A stretch of DNA of 64,000 bases from Colwellia sp. (lineage in GTDB: Bacteria > Pseudomonadota > Gammaproteobacteria > Enterobacterales > Alteromonadaceae): the NCBI GenBank assembly GCA_013215385.1, contig JABSOY010000014.1:1-64000 (forward strand), read 5' to 3'. This document shows positions 37,101 to 45,647 of this stretch, one piece after another. The notes beneath the pieces are model-generated. The model was not told where the DNA came from. It worked only from the letters and a program-made list of their open reading frames with translations, and did no database searches. Position numbers and translations under genes: made by a program. The stretch's first letter is position 1. Each line of letters starts with the position of its first letter.

Positions 37101-39114
37101 TACTGGTGTACCCCAGCGCGATAGTTCTAGTGCCTGAAGGCCCTGTTTGAGTTATAGCCGTAGGCTTTTCATAGCTGTTAAAACTAGAAAACCTATTAAT
37201 ATAGTTCGTTTTAGAATTACTATCTAACAGCGTTGACTTATTTTCAATAGAGCGTTGAACGCGCGTACCTGAAATACCTTGGTCAAATGATGTTTTACCA
37301 CTAAATTCAGGTGGTAGCGCTTTTATAAAAGCAGGGTATGTACTTATGGTCCAATTTCTACTATCGCCATAGTTTGTTGAACTAGTTGCGTATTTATGGG
37401 AAGAATAAGATACGAGGTCTAAATTTTTATTATATATGGCAGTATAAAGTTTATTGCCATTTGAGTAGCCATAACGTCGGTCGAATAGCGATAAATAGTA
37501 AGAGCCATCTGGCCCAATTTCTAATGTAGAATTTAAATCAGCGATGTTATGGCTTATAAAACTGATATCGGCAGAAGAAGAAAATTTAAATAACTTTAAA
37601 TGATTAGCATACGGCAAAGAATCGCCATAAAAATATCCGGCTACGCGGCCGTATTCGTATTCCCAAGTGTAGTCTGTACCATCATTAAAGCTAATCGTCT
37701 TGCCAGCAATTGCATACTGCTTACTTACAATAGGCAGTTCATAGTTTTGGTAAACACTACCTTGCCCATATTTGTTAAATGTTTCAATTTTGGGTACACG
37801 CGCTTGCCCCATGCAACGTTCTGCAAGGGTGAACTCTCCAACAGCGCCATTAGGATGAGTTAGTTCAACGAAAGGACCACCGCCCAACGCAAAGCATGAA
37901 GTTGGGCTAGAAGCATTCATTGGCGTCATTTCACCAATTAGACTGTCTGCCCAATAAGTACCTAAGTACTCAAATTTCCAACTTTGATTATCAGGTCTTT
38001 TAACTTGAGATAACTTATAATATGAGCTCGAACTTGTTGGAGAGTCGTAGTAGTAGCGCCAAATACGGCCATTGGCATTCACTGTTGTTAAACGTCCGCC
38101 AGAAAAGCTAACGTCTATCAAACGCCCATCAGACGCTCTAATTTTGTCAAGGTTACCAGCACTATCATAGTCGTATTTCACCCAATTACCGAACCTATCG
38201 GTAATTGTTGTAACCTGCATAAAAACTTGAACATTTTGCATTCCCGTACGACTATCTCTCTCGGGGCCTCGTCCTAATTCTGAACCAATAGGCGGGTTTG
38301 GGGCGCCACCTTGGCCACTAAGTAGTGTTGGCTGTGCTCCCATGTAGATTTTCTTTAATGAATTAACCTTTTTTAAGTGGCTAAAAACATATTTGGTACC
38401 ATTTGGAATAGTTACTTCAAAACTGTTGACACCACCTACTGTAACGCACTTAACACGCCAATTATTAGTGGTCTTTTTAGTAGCGCCATATTGCAGAAGT
38501 TTACCACTCCCTACCCCCGGAATAGACACGGTATCACCACTCCAGTAATCACTTTTTGTTAAGCTATAACTGGTAGGAGTATTTCCCCCAAGTCTGGGTG
38601 AAAATGACTTTAAAAAATTAGGGTTATTGTTTAAGCCAGAAGAACAAGCTTTATTGGTTGCCCAAGCGGGTCTTGCTCCGTATTGTGCTCCCGTATATGA
38701 GCTGTCTAAACTAGTTACGTAATTAGAGCGAACATGGGGAATCTCAAGACTCCAGTTACCTATATCTCTCGTTTCTTTATACCAATTTAAAGGATCTGAC
38801 AATGTTCGGCTTATAGCGACATTGATATTAAAATTACCCGGTATTGAAACATCCGTATGTGAAAAACTTAAACTTCCCGTGCCAGGGTCAATTTTGTCGC
38901 CCAACAAAGCTGTTGTTAGCGTAGCAACGTTTGTTTCTACATTATTCAATTCATTGTAATTATAGGTATAAGTTTTAGGCGCAACATAAGTATCACCAGA
39001 ACCACCCAAGCCAGGGCCTATAGGATCAGGAAAATCAATCGATACACCTTCAGAATAAGAAGCAAGCCAGAAAGAAGATAAGGCCACACAAACAAGTAAT
39101 TTTTTTGTAATCAT
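34138..39114 (-). CDS. large exported RHS/YD-repeat protein
   Basis: 1658 residues, ATG at 39114 preceded by AAGGGA (a TTG three bases earlier is also in frame). A signal peptide ends near residue 22. The N-terminal beta region is followed by many YD repeats (for example FGNWVKYDYDSAGNLDKIRA) and, about residues 1440-1505, the RHS core: YTGHKFDADTGLSYMQARYY, DPVIGRFYSNDPVGY, and NRYMYVNNNPYKYTDPNGE. The ~150-residue tail after the core is Gly/Ala-rich with hydrophobic stretches (AVGAAVGLITGKAAAVGLL) ending in SKKPKQK and may be a membrane-active toxin-like domain. The RHS shell encloses its C-terminal part. No secretion-system adaptor lies nearby. Confidence 0.85.
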   Translation of the reverse strand: MITKKLLVCVALSSFWLASYSEGVSIDFPDPIGPGLGGSGDTYVAPKTYTYNYNELNNVETNVATLTTALLGDKIDPGTGSLSFSHTDVSIPGNFNINVAISRTLSDPLNWYKETRDIGNWSLEIPHVRSNYVTSLDSSYTGAQYGARPAWATNKACSSGLNNNPNFLKSFSPRLGGNTPTSYSLTKSDYWSGDTVSIPGVGSGKLLQYGATKKTTNNWRVKCVTVGGVNSFEVTIPNGTKYVFSHLKKVNSLKKIYMGAQPTLLSGQGGAPNPPIGSELGRGPERDSRTGMQNVQVFMQVTTITDRFGNWVKYDYDSAGNLDKIRASDGRLIDVSFSGGRLTTVNANGRIWRYYYDSPTSSSSYYKLSQVKRPDNQSWKFEYLGTYWADSLIGEMTPMNASSPTSCFALGGGPFVELTHPNGAVGEFTLAERCMGQARVPKIETFNKYGQGSVYQNYELPIVSKQYAIAGKTISFNDGTDYTWEYEYGRVAGYFYGDSLPYANHLKLFKFSSSADISFISHNIADLNSTLEIGPDGSYYLSLFDRRYGYSNGNKLYTAIYNKNLDLVSYSSHKYATSSTNYGDSRNWTISTYPAFIKALPPEFSGKTSFDQGISGTRVQRSIENKSTLLDSNSKTNYINRFSSFNSYEKPTAITQTGPSGTRTIALGYTSNTSQWILNQPTTVDMRLNSGSMKRLSEKTYHSKSASSLAYRFNLKEDKWFGATRKSYPTYHTATGMIGQIKDVDQHENTSGNKRRVTFSNYKRGKAQTIRVPKRYASGTMAMLKSIDNNGWVLSTTDFNGTSTRYKYDSIGLIKAVNFQADGTYGNWEDLYFNYSYPSTGGLVRTQYQCIVNSSMTGCSSSSSLTTTETYDEMLRLKRTKASGSGINRYQLFDYDSNNKRTFQSFSSINANESRGVRSVYDALQRLDKSTTSGLGTTSLTYLANNKVQTTDGRNYKTTATYRAFSSPSYQLATEIKSPENVTTKTAYDMFGNVQSITQSGNGLSQTEYRYYDSHNNLCLIKRKDVGNTRTSFNLLGELNWSAQGAVSSCSSSKPSYSVNFSYDNLGSNHRVLFPDSSPDQTYNLDNNGNLLTLTAGSVTSEYTYNNLNMLELESIKTPTRAKLTVNYVYNQQKQISSIIYPNNHRVYTYPNAFGQSTKVHRSGRTYLSNGRYHANGMVKSYTSGNGVAHLTSLHSASDLPREMKYYKGTSTVAKFNYLYDASGNITRILDGVDNGYSINTMQYDGLDRLTRIYGNSKRGSTTLRYDTLGNIDYYSNKNRTLNYYYDRTNNLLDRVISSGAKDKDYNYFNYDARGNVTHNSHFAMSYNLANQMSAANGNSYLYDGHNKRVYENEKGAVSYSFYSQNGPLLYREEQGVGTNYIYLANKLIAKDKGGTVTYLHTDNLGSPVAQTSASGSVTKRMHYLAFGESIETHSNDVGYTGHKFDADTGLSYMQARYYDPVIGRFYSNDPVGYTAKNPVMSFNRYMYVNNNPYKYTDPNGEYLLELVGMAIGGYNAYQAASQSGSKGWDLAGKTAVGAAVGLITGKAAAVGLLKVGLQAGFKAASKLTTGQVVTNVAGATLTGGATGAIVKAGTDIMATGSTSMESIKEAGVKSAFNAGIGTAITMVIAPINAVAAVNTLVLEVATNSAGSKKPKQK

Positions 39115-39183
39115 CAATAAAATTCCCTTTTATTTTTGTTCCGTTTAAAAAATACCTTGTTAACTATATGTTAAAAACATGGA

Positions 39184-39235
39184 TTTAAAAGTTAATTTAA
39201 AAGTTAATTTAAAAGTTAATTTAAAAGTTAATTTA
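39184..39235. repeat. 12-base tandem repeat upstream of the RHS gene
   Basis: TTTAAAAGTTAA is repeated four times in a row with no mismatch, followed by a partial TTTA. It is 70 bases before the RHS start, where copy-number change could alter promoter spacing. The rest of 39236-39565 is AT-rich with nothing recognised. Confidence 0.9.
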
Positions 39236-39565
39236 TTAGATAAAGAAGTTATGAGTTAATAGCTATTACCTTCTCAGTGTAAATTGATGAAGTTGCTATT
39301 AAATTCCCCCTGCTTTGCCATACATATTGCTATAACGCCGTTTATCCTAAATATTTAATTCGGTTATTATTTTCAGTTACACTAGCCTCAATCTGATATT
39401 CTAATGAAATATTTAAGGAGTTATCAAAACACTTTTTAAGCAGTTATTTAACCTTTGCTATCTCGGTTACTGCCTGTATTTTATCGCACTCACTTTAGTG
39501 CCAATTATTTGAAACTAAAGATAATTGGCAGGGTAAATTCATAAATTTTGCAGCAAAAATCACAT

Positions 39566-39590
39566 TCACTATCACTATCACTATCACTAT
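39566..39590. repeat. hexanucleotide TCACTA tandem repeat
   Basis: Four perfect TCACTA units plus a T, 22 bases before the start of the broken barrel gene. Simple repeats here can vary by slippage. Confidence 0.85.
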
Positions 39591-39612
39591 TATTTTTAAG
39601 AAAAGGAATAAA

Positions 39613-40176
39613 ATGAAACTCACACGAATAACATCAGTCATTCTTAGCGCTTTACTCACTTTGTTCAAACATTGCAGAAGCTAATCAATAACGCCAAAAA
39701 ACAAAACAATTATCCGTTGGCGCTGGCTCATATGCTTTAGTCATAGATCACGATAATGATAATGATGGTGATGGTGATGGTAAAGATGAATTTTTAGGTC
39801 ACTCCTTATCGGTGACTTATGCATTTAGCGATACTATGTCAATAAATATCCAGTCCTATACTTTAGAACATGATGACTATTCAGCTATTGAAATATCAGG
39901 TTTTGATACTTCAGTATTTTATGGCACTGGCCTAGCTTCTAAAGGCATTAAAGCATACATTAGAGTAGGTTTTACCGCGAAACACGTGAATTTGAAAATG
40001 TCGAAAAAGATTTCTCTGGTGTTCAGCTCAGCGGAGCATTCGGCTATAGCTGGAACAAAATATCTTTAGGGTTACTTATTGGAGTTCGCTCTACAGAAGA
40101 TTACCAAAATCTAACTAATAATGATGGCAACATTACCGCAGTATCAAGCTCTTTGGTGTTGGAATATAGATTTTAA
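39613..40176 (+). pseudogene. outer-membrane beta-barrel protein gene, frameshifted
   Basis: The ATG at 39613 follows AAGGAATAAA and begins MKLTRITSVILSALLTLF, a signal peptide. The frame then hits a stop; in another frame SNIAEANQ continues, with a further stop, and then QLSVGAGSYALVIDHDND and YAFSDTMSINIQSYTLEHDD. After IKAYIRVGF a second shift is needed to reach YRETREFENVEKDFSG, GYSWNKISLGLLIGVRS, and the terminal VLEYRF, the aromatic end of a barrel. At least two frameshifts and one in-frame stop, so the gene is probably dead; sequencing error is a less likely alternative given several lesions. Confidence 0.7.
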
Positions 40177-40432
40177 CCTTACACAATAAAGCACTCCTGT
40201 TTAGAGAAAATAATGTTAAAACTAGCTTGCAGTTGCAAGGCGAAAAATAAACCAACCGGTTTAACTTAAAAAGCTGCCCTTAATCCCCTACCCTTTTAAA
40301 GACCTTAACGATTAACCTTCGCATTGCCCAATATATTTGCTGATAATTATTTTATCTTGCTTCAACAGACTGAGATGTGTCATCTTTAGTTGATAATAAC
40401 TATCAACTTTTTTTTTATATTGTGGATCTGAA

Positions 40433-41233
40433 ATGCCAATCTTTGAATATTTAGAATTAACGCTAACCAATAATGTAATGCACCTACAACTCGCTCGCCC
40501 GAATAAGGCAAATGCGATGAATAAAAAAATGTGGTTTGAAATTGGTGAGGCATATCGTTGGATTAACCAACAAAGCAATATTCATGTGGTGGTATTAAGT
40601 GGTAAAGGCAAACAATTTTCGTCGGGTGCAGATATCAACTTTTTACTGCAAGTTATGGAGTCAACAGAAGACTGCTCGAATGATAAAACCGAGCATTTAC
40701 AATCTGAAATTTCAAAAATGCAAAGGGCATTTTCAGCAATTGTCGATTGCTCTGTGCCTACTATTGCTGCTATTCATGGTGTCTGTATTGGCGGCGCTAT
40801 TGATTTAATTTCAGCGTGCGATATTCGTCTGGCGGCTAGCCGTTCTTACTTCAGCATTATGGAAACGCAATTAGGTATTCCCGCAGATATGGGCACATTA
40901 CAACGTTTGCATTTCAATTTACCTGACGGACGACTTCGTGAACTTGCATACACTTCAGCAATTTTTTCTGGCCGAAAAGCAAAAAAATGGGGCATAGTTA
41001 ATCAAACATATTTCACCCGCAAAGGGTTAATGAAAGCCGCCTTCGTTTTAGCTAATCGAATTGCTTCGCATCCTAGTTATGCCGTAAGAGCGACAAAAAG
41101 GAGCCTGAATTTAAACAGCGACTCTATTGTCAATCATGGTTTAAATGATATAGCTAAGGTGAATTCCGAGCTATTACAATCAGTAGCGGCTAAAGCAACA
41201 ATGAACGAGCTAAAAAACAAAATGAAAAAGTAA
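40433..41233 (+). CDS. enoyl-CoA hydratase/isomerase family, dienoyl-CoA isomerase-like
   Basis: 266 residues of the crotonase fold: LARPNKANAMNKKMW, GKGKQFSSGADINFL (oxyanion hole), IHGVCIGGAIDLISACDIR (second oxyanion glycine), and FSIMETQLGIPADMGTLQRL. The last stretch keeps Glu and Asp at the positions used by mammalian delta(3,5),delta(2,4)-dienoyl-CoA isomerase (ECH1), with its ADxGTLQRL pattern. It should act in beta-oxidation of unsaturated fatty acids. No other fatty-acid gene is adjacent. Confidence 0.85.
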   Translation: MPIFEYLELTLTNNVMHLQLARPNKANAMNKKMWFEIGEAYRWINQQSNIHVVVLSGKGKQFSSGADINFLLQVMESTEDCSNDKTEHLQSEISKMQRAFSAIVDCSVPTIAAIHGVCIGGAIDLISACDIRLAASRSYFSIMETQLGIPADMGTLQRLHFNLPDGRLRELAYTSAIFSGRKAKKWGIVNQTYFTRKGLMKAAFVLANRIASHPSYAVRATKRSLNLNSDSIVNHGLNDIAKVNSELLQSVAAKATMNELKNKMKK

Positions 41234-41782
41234 CATATCTCAGAGTTATCGATAAAACTATTTGCGGCTGATGAGTAAGATTCGATGTTTGTGCATACCT
41301 GTATTGCCACGCATCGGCTTACTCACAGATAATTATGATGAAAAATATATTAGAAAACGCAGTCTTGGAATCTACTCATCAATACTGTCGCTAAAAAACA
41401 TCAAATCTATTCAAACGGCTCTTGAACTCACATTTAGTTGGCTGTTTTCTCTCTTTGTTAGATAAGTTTAGTCTCTTGTTATCTTTTCTAAATGTTGAAT
41501 GCCAACAAATCAGTACAACTACGTTTCAAGCAATAATACTGTTCACATGACGATTTAACTTAGTTTTTAGCTTTTATCTGGGTGATTTAAATAAAGTTAG
41601 CACTGAAATTTCACTAGATTAATGTATTTCTAATGTAAAACACTTAAAAAGTGAACATTACTAATATTCTCTAATTGATTCAATTGGTTAATAAGTTACT
41701 TTGCGTCCGTTTTTTTTACACTATCACGTTTATATATCAACGTTGTTTTTTACTACTTTGAAATGATTAAGTTTTATCTTAA
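41234..41782. other. noncoding gap upstream of the third PEP-CTERM gene
   Basis: About 550 bases, AT-rich. A 67-codon frame from 41262 has neither a ribosome site nor protein-like composition, so I do not call it. The region before the sigma-54 promoter could hold activator-binding sites, but none was recognised. Confidence 0.4.
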
Positions 41783-41798
41783 TGGCACCATTCATGCT
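41783..41798 (+). promoter_or_regulatory. sigma-54 (RpoN) type promoter of PEP-CTERM gene
   Basis: TGGCACCATTCATGCT has the full TGGCAC -24 block and GC at the right distance; the -12 block reads ATGCT instead of TTGCW. It is 73 bases before the ATG. Confidence 0.65.
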
Positions 41799-41829
41799 TA
41801 ACAATTGCAAATCACTATTTTAACAATTA

Positions 41830-41841
41830 CCTACCAAAATT
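41830..41841 (+). promoter_or_regulatory. conserved leader motif of PEP-CTERM genes, copy 2
   Basis: CCTACCAAAATT, identical to the motif at 19372, again about 40 bases before the start codon and inside the predicted 5' untranslated RNA. Confidence 0.5.
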
Positions 41842-41870
41842 AATGGCAAGGGATTAAAAAGGAATATCAA

Positions 41871-42470
41871 ATGAAATTGAAATTTTTTAGAACTGCTTTT
41901 GCAAGTTTACTATTGTCAGCCACTTGTTTTGTTAATGTTGCCAATGCAAGTTTAATAACTCAGTGGGCTGATAGCGTTATTGATTATAGCTCAGAGTGGA
42001 GTTCAACCGAATGGTCAGCGGCTCAAGTTTTGGGTGCTCCAGATACATTTTCTTACGGTGATATAGCCACCTCTTGGGCACCAAGCTCATCTGATGGAAC
42101 AATGGAATATTTAACACTTGGTTTTAATACAGCTGTGTATGCCAATGGTGCAATGATAAGAGAAACTATGGGTAATGGTTTTGTTACCCAAATAGATGTT
42201 TTAGACACTTTAGATGTATTGCATACTGTATGGTCCGGCACAGATACTAGCTTGGCTGGCGTACCGTTTAATTTTACTGTCAATTGGACGCAGACCAACT
42301 ATTTGGTTAAAGGTCTAAAGATACATGTTTCAACTGATGCTACAGCTAGTTGGGAAGAAATAGATGCTGTTCAGCTTAGTGGTTACACAACAAGTGTTCC
42401 AGAGCCAACAACTCTTGCTATCTTTGCATTAGGTATTATGGGTTTAGCATCACGTAGATTTAAGAAGTAA
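41871..42470 (+). CDS. PEP-CTERM sorting-domain protein
   Basis: 199 residues. The signal peptide (MKLKFFRTAFASLLLSATCF...) ends near ANAS. The mature part starts LITQWADSVIDYSSEWSSTE and contains VLGAPDTFSYGDIATSW, which resembles discoidin-like beta-sandwich proteins. The C-terminus VPEPTTLAIFALGIMGLAS then RRFKK is the complete PEP motif, helix and basic tail. The ATG follows AAAGGAATATCAA. Monocistronic, with sigma-54-like promoter and strong terminator. Confidence 0.85.
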   Translation: MKLKFFRTAFASLLLSATCFVNVANASLITQWADSVIDYSSEWSSTEWSAAQVLGAPDTFSYGDIATSWAPSSSDGTMEYLTLGFNTAVYANGAMIRETMGNGFVTQIDVLDTLDVLHTVWSGTDTSLAGVPFNFTVNWTQTNYLVKGLKIHVSTDATASWEEIDAVQLSGYTTSVPEPTTLAIFALGIMGLASRRFKK

Positions 42471-42501
42471 TTTAGAACCCCCGCTAAATATAGATTCCAT
42501 T

Positions 42502-42533
42502 AAGCACCATTCGTTAAGTATGGTGCTTTTTTT
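42502..42533 (+). terminator. rho-independent terminator of PEP-CTERM gene
   Basis: AAGCACCAT and ATGGTGCTT form a nine-base-pair stem followed by T. The remaining gap to 42817 shows nothing further. Confidence 0.85.
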
Positions 42534-42817
42534 ACCACAATATTTAAATGTTTATCACTCGGTAATCACCATAAAATAAAGCATTTCTTATTCTGCTAAT
42601 TTCTAAAAAACACCGTTTCATCATTAAATTAAGCCAGATGTTCCGCAACGTTTTATCTATTGAGCTTACTCTACTCAAATTGATTTATGCCAATTGATAG
42701 TCTCCCTATTTAGTTGCAGTGAATTGTTTTGTGAACGCTCGTTTTGCAAGTAAATCTACCTAAGTATTCCAAGATCTGTTTATAATCATCCGTCATTCTC
42801 AATAAAAGAATAAAAAT

Positions 42818-44452
42818 ATGAAAAAAACAACAGGTTTAACCTTACTTGCCTTCGCCCTATTAAGTGGCTGTGGCACTCCAGATGTTGTAAAAACTAATAC
42901 AACAGCAGACGTTACTGCTAGCTATAACAGCATTAATAAAGAACAACTTATTGAACATATTAAAGTGCTTGCCTCAGATGAATTTGAAGGACGTGCGCCA
43001 TCAAGCAAAGGTGAAGAGCTTACGCTTGACTACTTAACCAAACAATTAACGGCTATTGGTTTTAAACCTGGCAATGGCGACAGTTTTTTACAAGCAGTGC
43101 CTATGGTGTCTATTGAGGCATCACCCGACATGACATTGTCTATTGGCGGTAAAGACTATAAATACGGTCCAGAAATGGTGATGGGCTCTAGTCGCATTAG
43201 TGATTTTGAACAACTTAAAGATTCTGAGTTAGTCTTTGTTGGTTATGGTGTTAATGCCCCAGAGTACAACTGGAACGATTACGAAGGCCTAGACGTTAAA
43301 GGTAAAACGGTGGTTATTTTGGTTAATGATCCTGGTTTTGCCACTCAAGATCCTGCGCTATTTAATGGTAATGCGATGACTTATTACGGTCGTTGGACCT
43401 ACAAATATGAAGAAGCTAGCCGTCAGGGCGCTGAAGGTGCCATTATTATTCATGAAACCGCACCAGCATCATATAACTGGTCGGTGGTTGAACACTCTTG
43501 GACCGGCCCTCAATTTGGCTTTGTTCGTGAAGATCTCAATAAAGGTCGTGTTGCCGTTGAAGGTTGGGTAAATAGCGAGGTTGCAAAAGAGCTGTTTGCT
43601 AATGCGGGTTTGAACTTCGAACAAGCCAAGGCTGAAGCCGCAAAAGGTAGTTATAATGTCGACATGGGCGATTTAACTGCGTCGATTACCGTTAAAAATA
43701 CCGTAAAAGAGTCGATATCTTATAACTTTATCGCAACCTTACCGGGTTCCACTAAGCCTGATGAACATATTCTTTATACTGCGCACTGGGATCACTTAGG
43801 TAAAGATACCAGCCTAACGGGTGACCAAGTTTATAATGGTGCTGTAGATAATGCATCGGGTACTGGCGCACTTATCGAAGTCGCTGAAGCATTTGCTAAA
43901 CTGCCGGTTGCACCCGAGCGTTCAATAACGATTATGGCCGTTACAGCAGAAGAACAAGGGCTATTAGGCTCTAAGTTTTATGCGGCTAATCCTATTATTC
44001 CAGCGGCTAAAACGGTCGCTAATATTAATATGGATGCCTTAGGTGTTACCGGTCGAAGTACTGACGTTTCTGTTTATGGATTAGGTCAGTCAGAGCTAGA
44101 TAACTTCCTTAGCGCTGCTGCGAAGAAGCAAGGCCGTGTTATTGCAGGGGATCCTCGTCCTGCTGCTGGCATATACTACCGCTCTGATCATTTCGCTTTT
44201 GCTAGCATTGGTATTCCTGCGCTATATGCAAAAAGTGGTAAAACGCCCGTTGATGAAGCAACTAAAGCCTTACGCGCTAAGCTTAAAGAAAGTTTAGGCA
44301 AGTGTTATCACAACCTATGTGATGAATATAATGACGCTTGGGATATGTCTGGTGCCGTTGAAGACATACAAGCATTTTATGAAATTGGCTATGAACTGTC
44401 TAAAGAAAATGTTTGGCCTAAGTGGAGCAAAACTTCAGAGTTTAAACGCTAA
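42818..44452 (+). CDS. M28 family metallopeptidase, probable lipoprotein
   Basis: 544 residues. A lipoprotein signal (LLAFALLSGCGTPD) puts the lipidated Cys near residue 19. A PA-like insert around 140-260 is followed by the M28 zinc domain: TAHWDHLG, GAVDNASGTGALIE, VTAEEQGLLGSKFY, NINMDALG and RSDHFAFASIGIP, which together carry the His, Asp, Glu, Asp and His ligands. Probably an aminopeptidase anchored in the cell envelope. Stands alone. Confidence 0.9.
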   Translation: MKKTTGLTLLAFALLSGCGTPDVVKTNTTADVTASYNSINKEQLIEHIKVLASDEFEGRAPSSKGEELTLDYLTKQLTAIGFKPGNGDSFLQAVPMVSIEASPDMTLSIGGKDYKYGPEMVMGSSRISDFEQLKDSELVFVGYGVNAPEYNWNDYEGLDVKGKTVVILVNDPGFATQDPALFNGNAMTYYGRWTYKYEEASRQGAEGAIIIHETAPASYNWSVVEHSWTGPQFGFVREDLNKGRVAVEGWVNSEVAKELFANAGLNFEQAKAEAAKGSYNVDMGDLTASITVKNTVKESISYNFIATLPGSTKPDEHILYTAHWDHLGKDTSLTGDQVYNGAVDNASGTGALIEVAEAFAKLPVAPERSITIMAVTAEEQGLLGSKFYAANPIIPAAKTVANINMDALGVTGRSTDVSVYGLGQSELDNFLSAAAKKQGRVIAGDPRPAAGIYYRSDHFAFASIGIPALYAKSGKTPVDEATKALRAKLKESLGKCYHNLCDEYNDAWDMSGAVEDIQAFYEIGYELSKENVWPKWSKTSEFKR

Positions 44453-44510
44453 AGCTGAGACTTGGTTAAGCGAGCAATAATACCTTGTTCGTATAGTCAA
44501 CTGTCCGCTT

Positions 44511-44552
44511 TTAACATTATGTGTAGAAAGGATTAACTACACATAATGTTAA
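44511..44552. repeat. perfect 16-base-pair inverted repeat
   Basis: TTAACATTATGTGTAG and CTACACATAATGTTAA are exact complements around the ten-base loop AAAGGATTAA. It lies 59 bases after the M28 peptidase stop with no T run, so it is not a standard terminator. Nothing else was recognised in 44553-44949 apart from AT-rich DNA. Confidence 0.85.
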
Positions 44553-44949
44553 TGTTAATGATAATTAATCGGCTATTGATATTAAGCTCGACAAGATTCA
44601 CTACAGTTAATAAAAATCCTCTGTAAAACAGTTAACTAAATTTTAAAAGCGTTAAGTTATCAATTAACACGCTAAGAACTATTACTGACAAATAGTAGGC
44701 TATTTTCATCATTTCCCCCCATCTTAAAATAGACAGCTTTGATACGAAAACAGACTCTTAACTATGGCGTTTTTCTGATTAGTCTGGCGTAACAGCGAAA
44801 GTTATCTGCTCACATATATAATCTTCTGCCACTTGCCATAAAATAGTCATAATACATGGCATGAATAACTAAAATATCTATCAAGTATCTTACATATTAG
44901 ATAAGATTGAATAATCGAAGACTAGCCATATAAGATGTAGTAAATATTC

Positions 44950-45414
44950 ATGAATGTAGACTTTATTAACCCTTTTTTGTCATCCTTACTCAATGTCATG
45001 ACTACAATGGCGCATCTTGAGCTAACCCCTATGAAGCCTAGTTTGAAAAAAAGTAACATGGCTAGCGGTGATGTTTCTGGTTTAATAGGAATGGTGAGTG
45101 AGCAGGCAAAAGGTTCGCTATCTATAACTTTTGAGGCCTCTTTAGCAATTGCTACTATGAAAGGAATGGTGGGGGAAGCTCCAGATGAAGTTAATAGTGA
45201 GATAACGGACTTAGTTGGTGAAATTACTAATATGGTCACAGGTGGTGCCAAAAGACTGCTTAGCGAAAAAGGATTTGAATTTGATATGGCTACGCCGATG
45301 GTCGTTTCGGGTGAAAACCATACCATCCACCATAAAGCTAAAGGTGCCGTTATTATTATTCCTCTAAATTCTAAATATGGTAAAGCCTTTATTGAATTTA
45401 GTTTTGATGGATAA
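44950..45414 (+). CDS. CheX-like chemotaxis protein phosphatase
   Basis: 154 residues. The pattern EITDLVGEITNMVTGGAKRL at about residues 82-101 matches the CheX active-site helix with conserved Glu and Asn two residues apart (E-x-x-N). Other family features are SGLIGMVSEQAKGSLSITF and VVSGENHTI. CheX removes the phosphate from CheY-type receivers. No chemotaxis genes adjoin, so it is an orphan, perhaps serving another receiver system. Confidence 0.8.
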   Translation: MNVDFINPFLSSLLNVMTTMAHLELTPMKPSLKKSNMASGDVSGLIGMVSEQAKGSLSITFEASLAIATMKGMVGEAPDEVNSEITDLVGEITNMVTGGAKRLLSEKGFEFDMATPMVVSGENHTIHHKAKGAVIIIPLNSKYGKAFIEFSFDG

Positions 45415-45530
45415 TTTAAACAAAAGTATGCATACAATTTTAGCTTTTATCCTCTACTTTTGATAAAAGCTCAGTTTGAAGGTATATTTACCTTATAGGA
45501 TGGATTTTTAATAGGGCAGGAAACAAAGAA

Positions 45531-45647
45531 ATGAAAAATAACAAACAAAAGCTACACAAAAAGAAGAATAACTTAAAAATTAATGTATTACGGTCTATGA
45601 AGCGACGTAACCTTCTCCGCTTTTACAAACAAGAGCAGCAAACTTAA
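45531..45647 (+). CDS. possible small basic protein (38 residues)
   Basis: A short frame after AGGAAACAAAGAA. The product is very rich in Lys, Arg and Asn (KKKNNLKINV, SMKRRNLLRF). No family recognised; it could be an RNA-binding micropeptide or chance. Confidence 0.3.
   Translation: MKNNKQKLHKKKNNLKINVLRSMKRRNLLRFYKQEQQT

Noticed and set aside
39740-39790. Run of Asp/Gly codons (GATAATGATGGTGATGG) in the broken barrel gene
   Set aside because: It looked like a regulatory microsatellite, but it lies in frame within the remnant and probably encoded an acidic loop.
41262-41465. 67-codon ORF after the dienoyl-CoA isomerase-like gene
   Set aside because: No ribosome site, no protein-like pattern, and AT-rich surroundings; likely chance.
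44922-45437. 171-codon frame on the minus strand opposite CheX
   Set aside because: It is the antisense frame of the CheX gene, which has the E-x-x-N motif.
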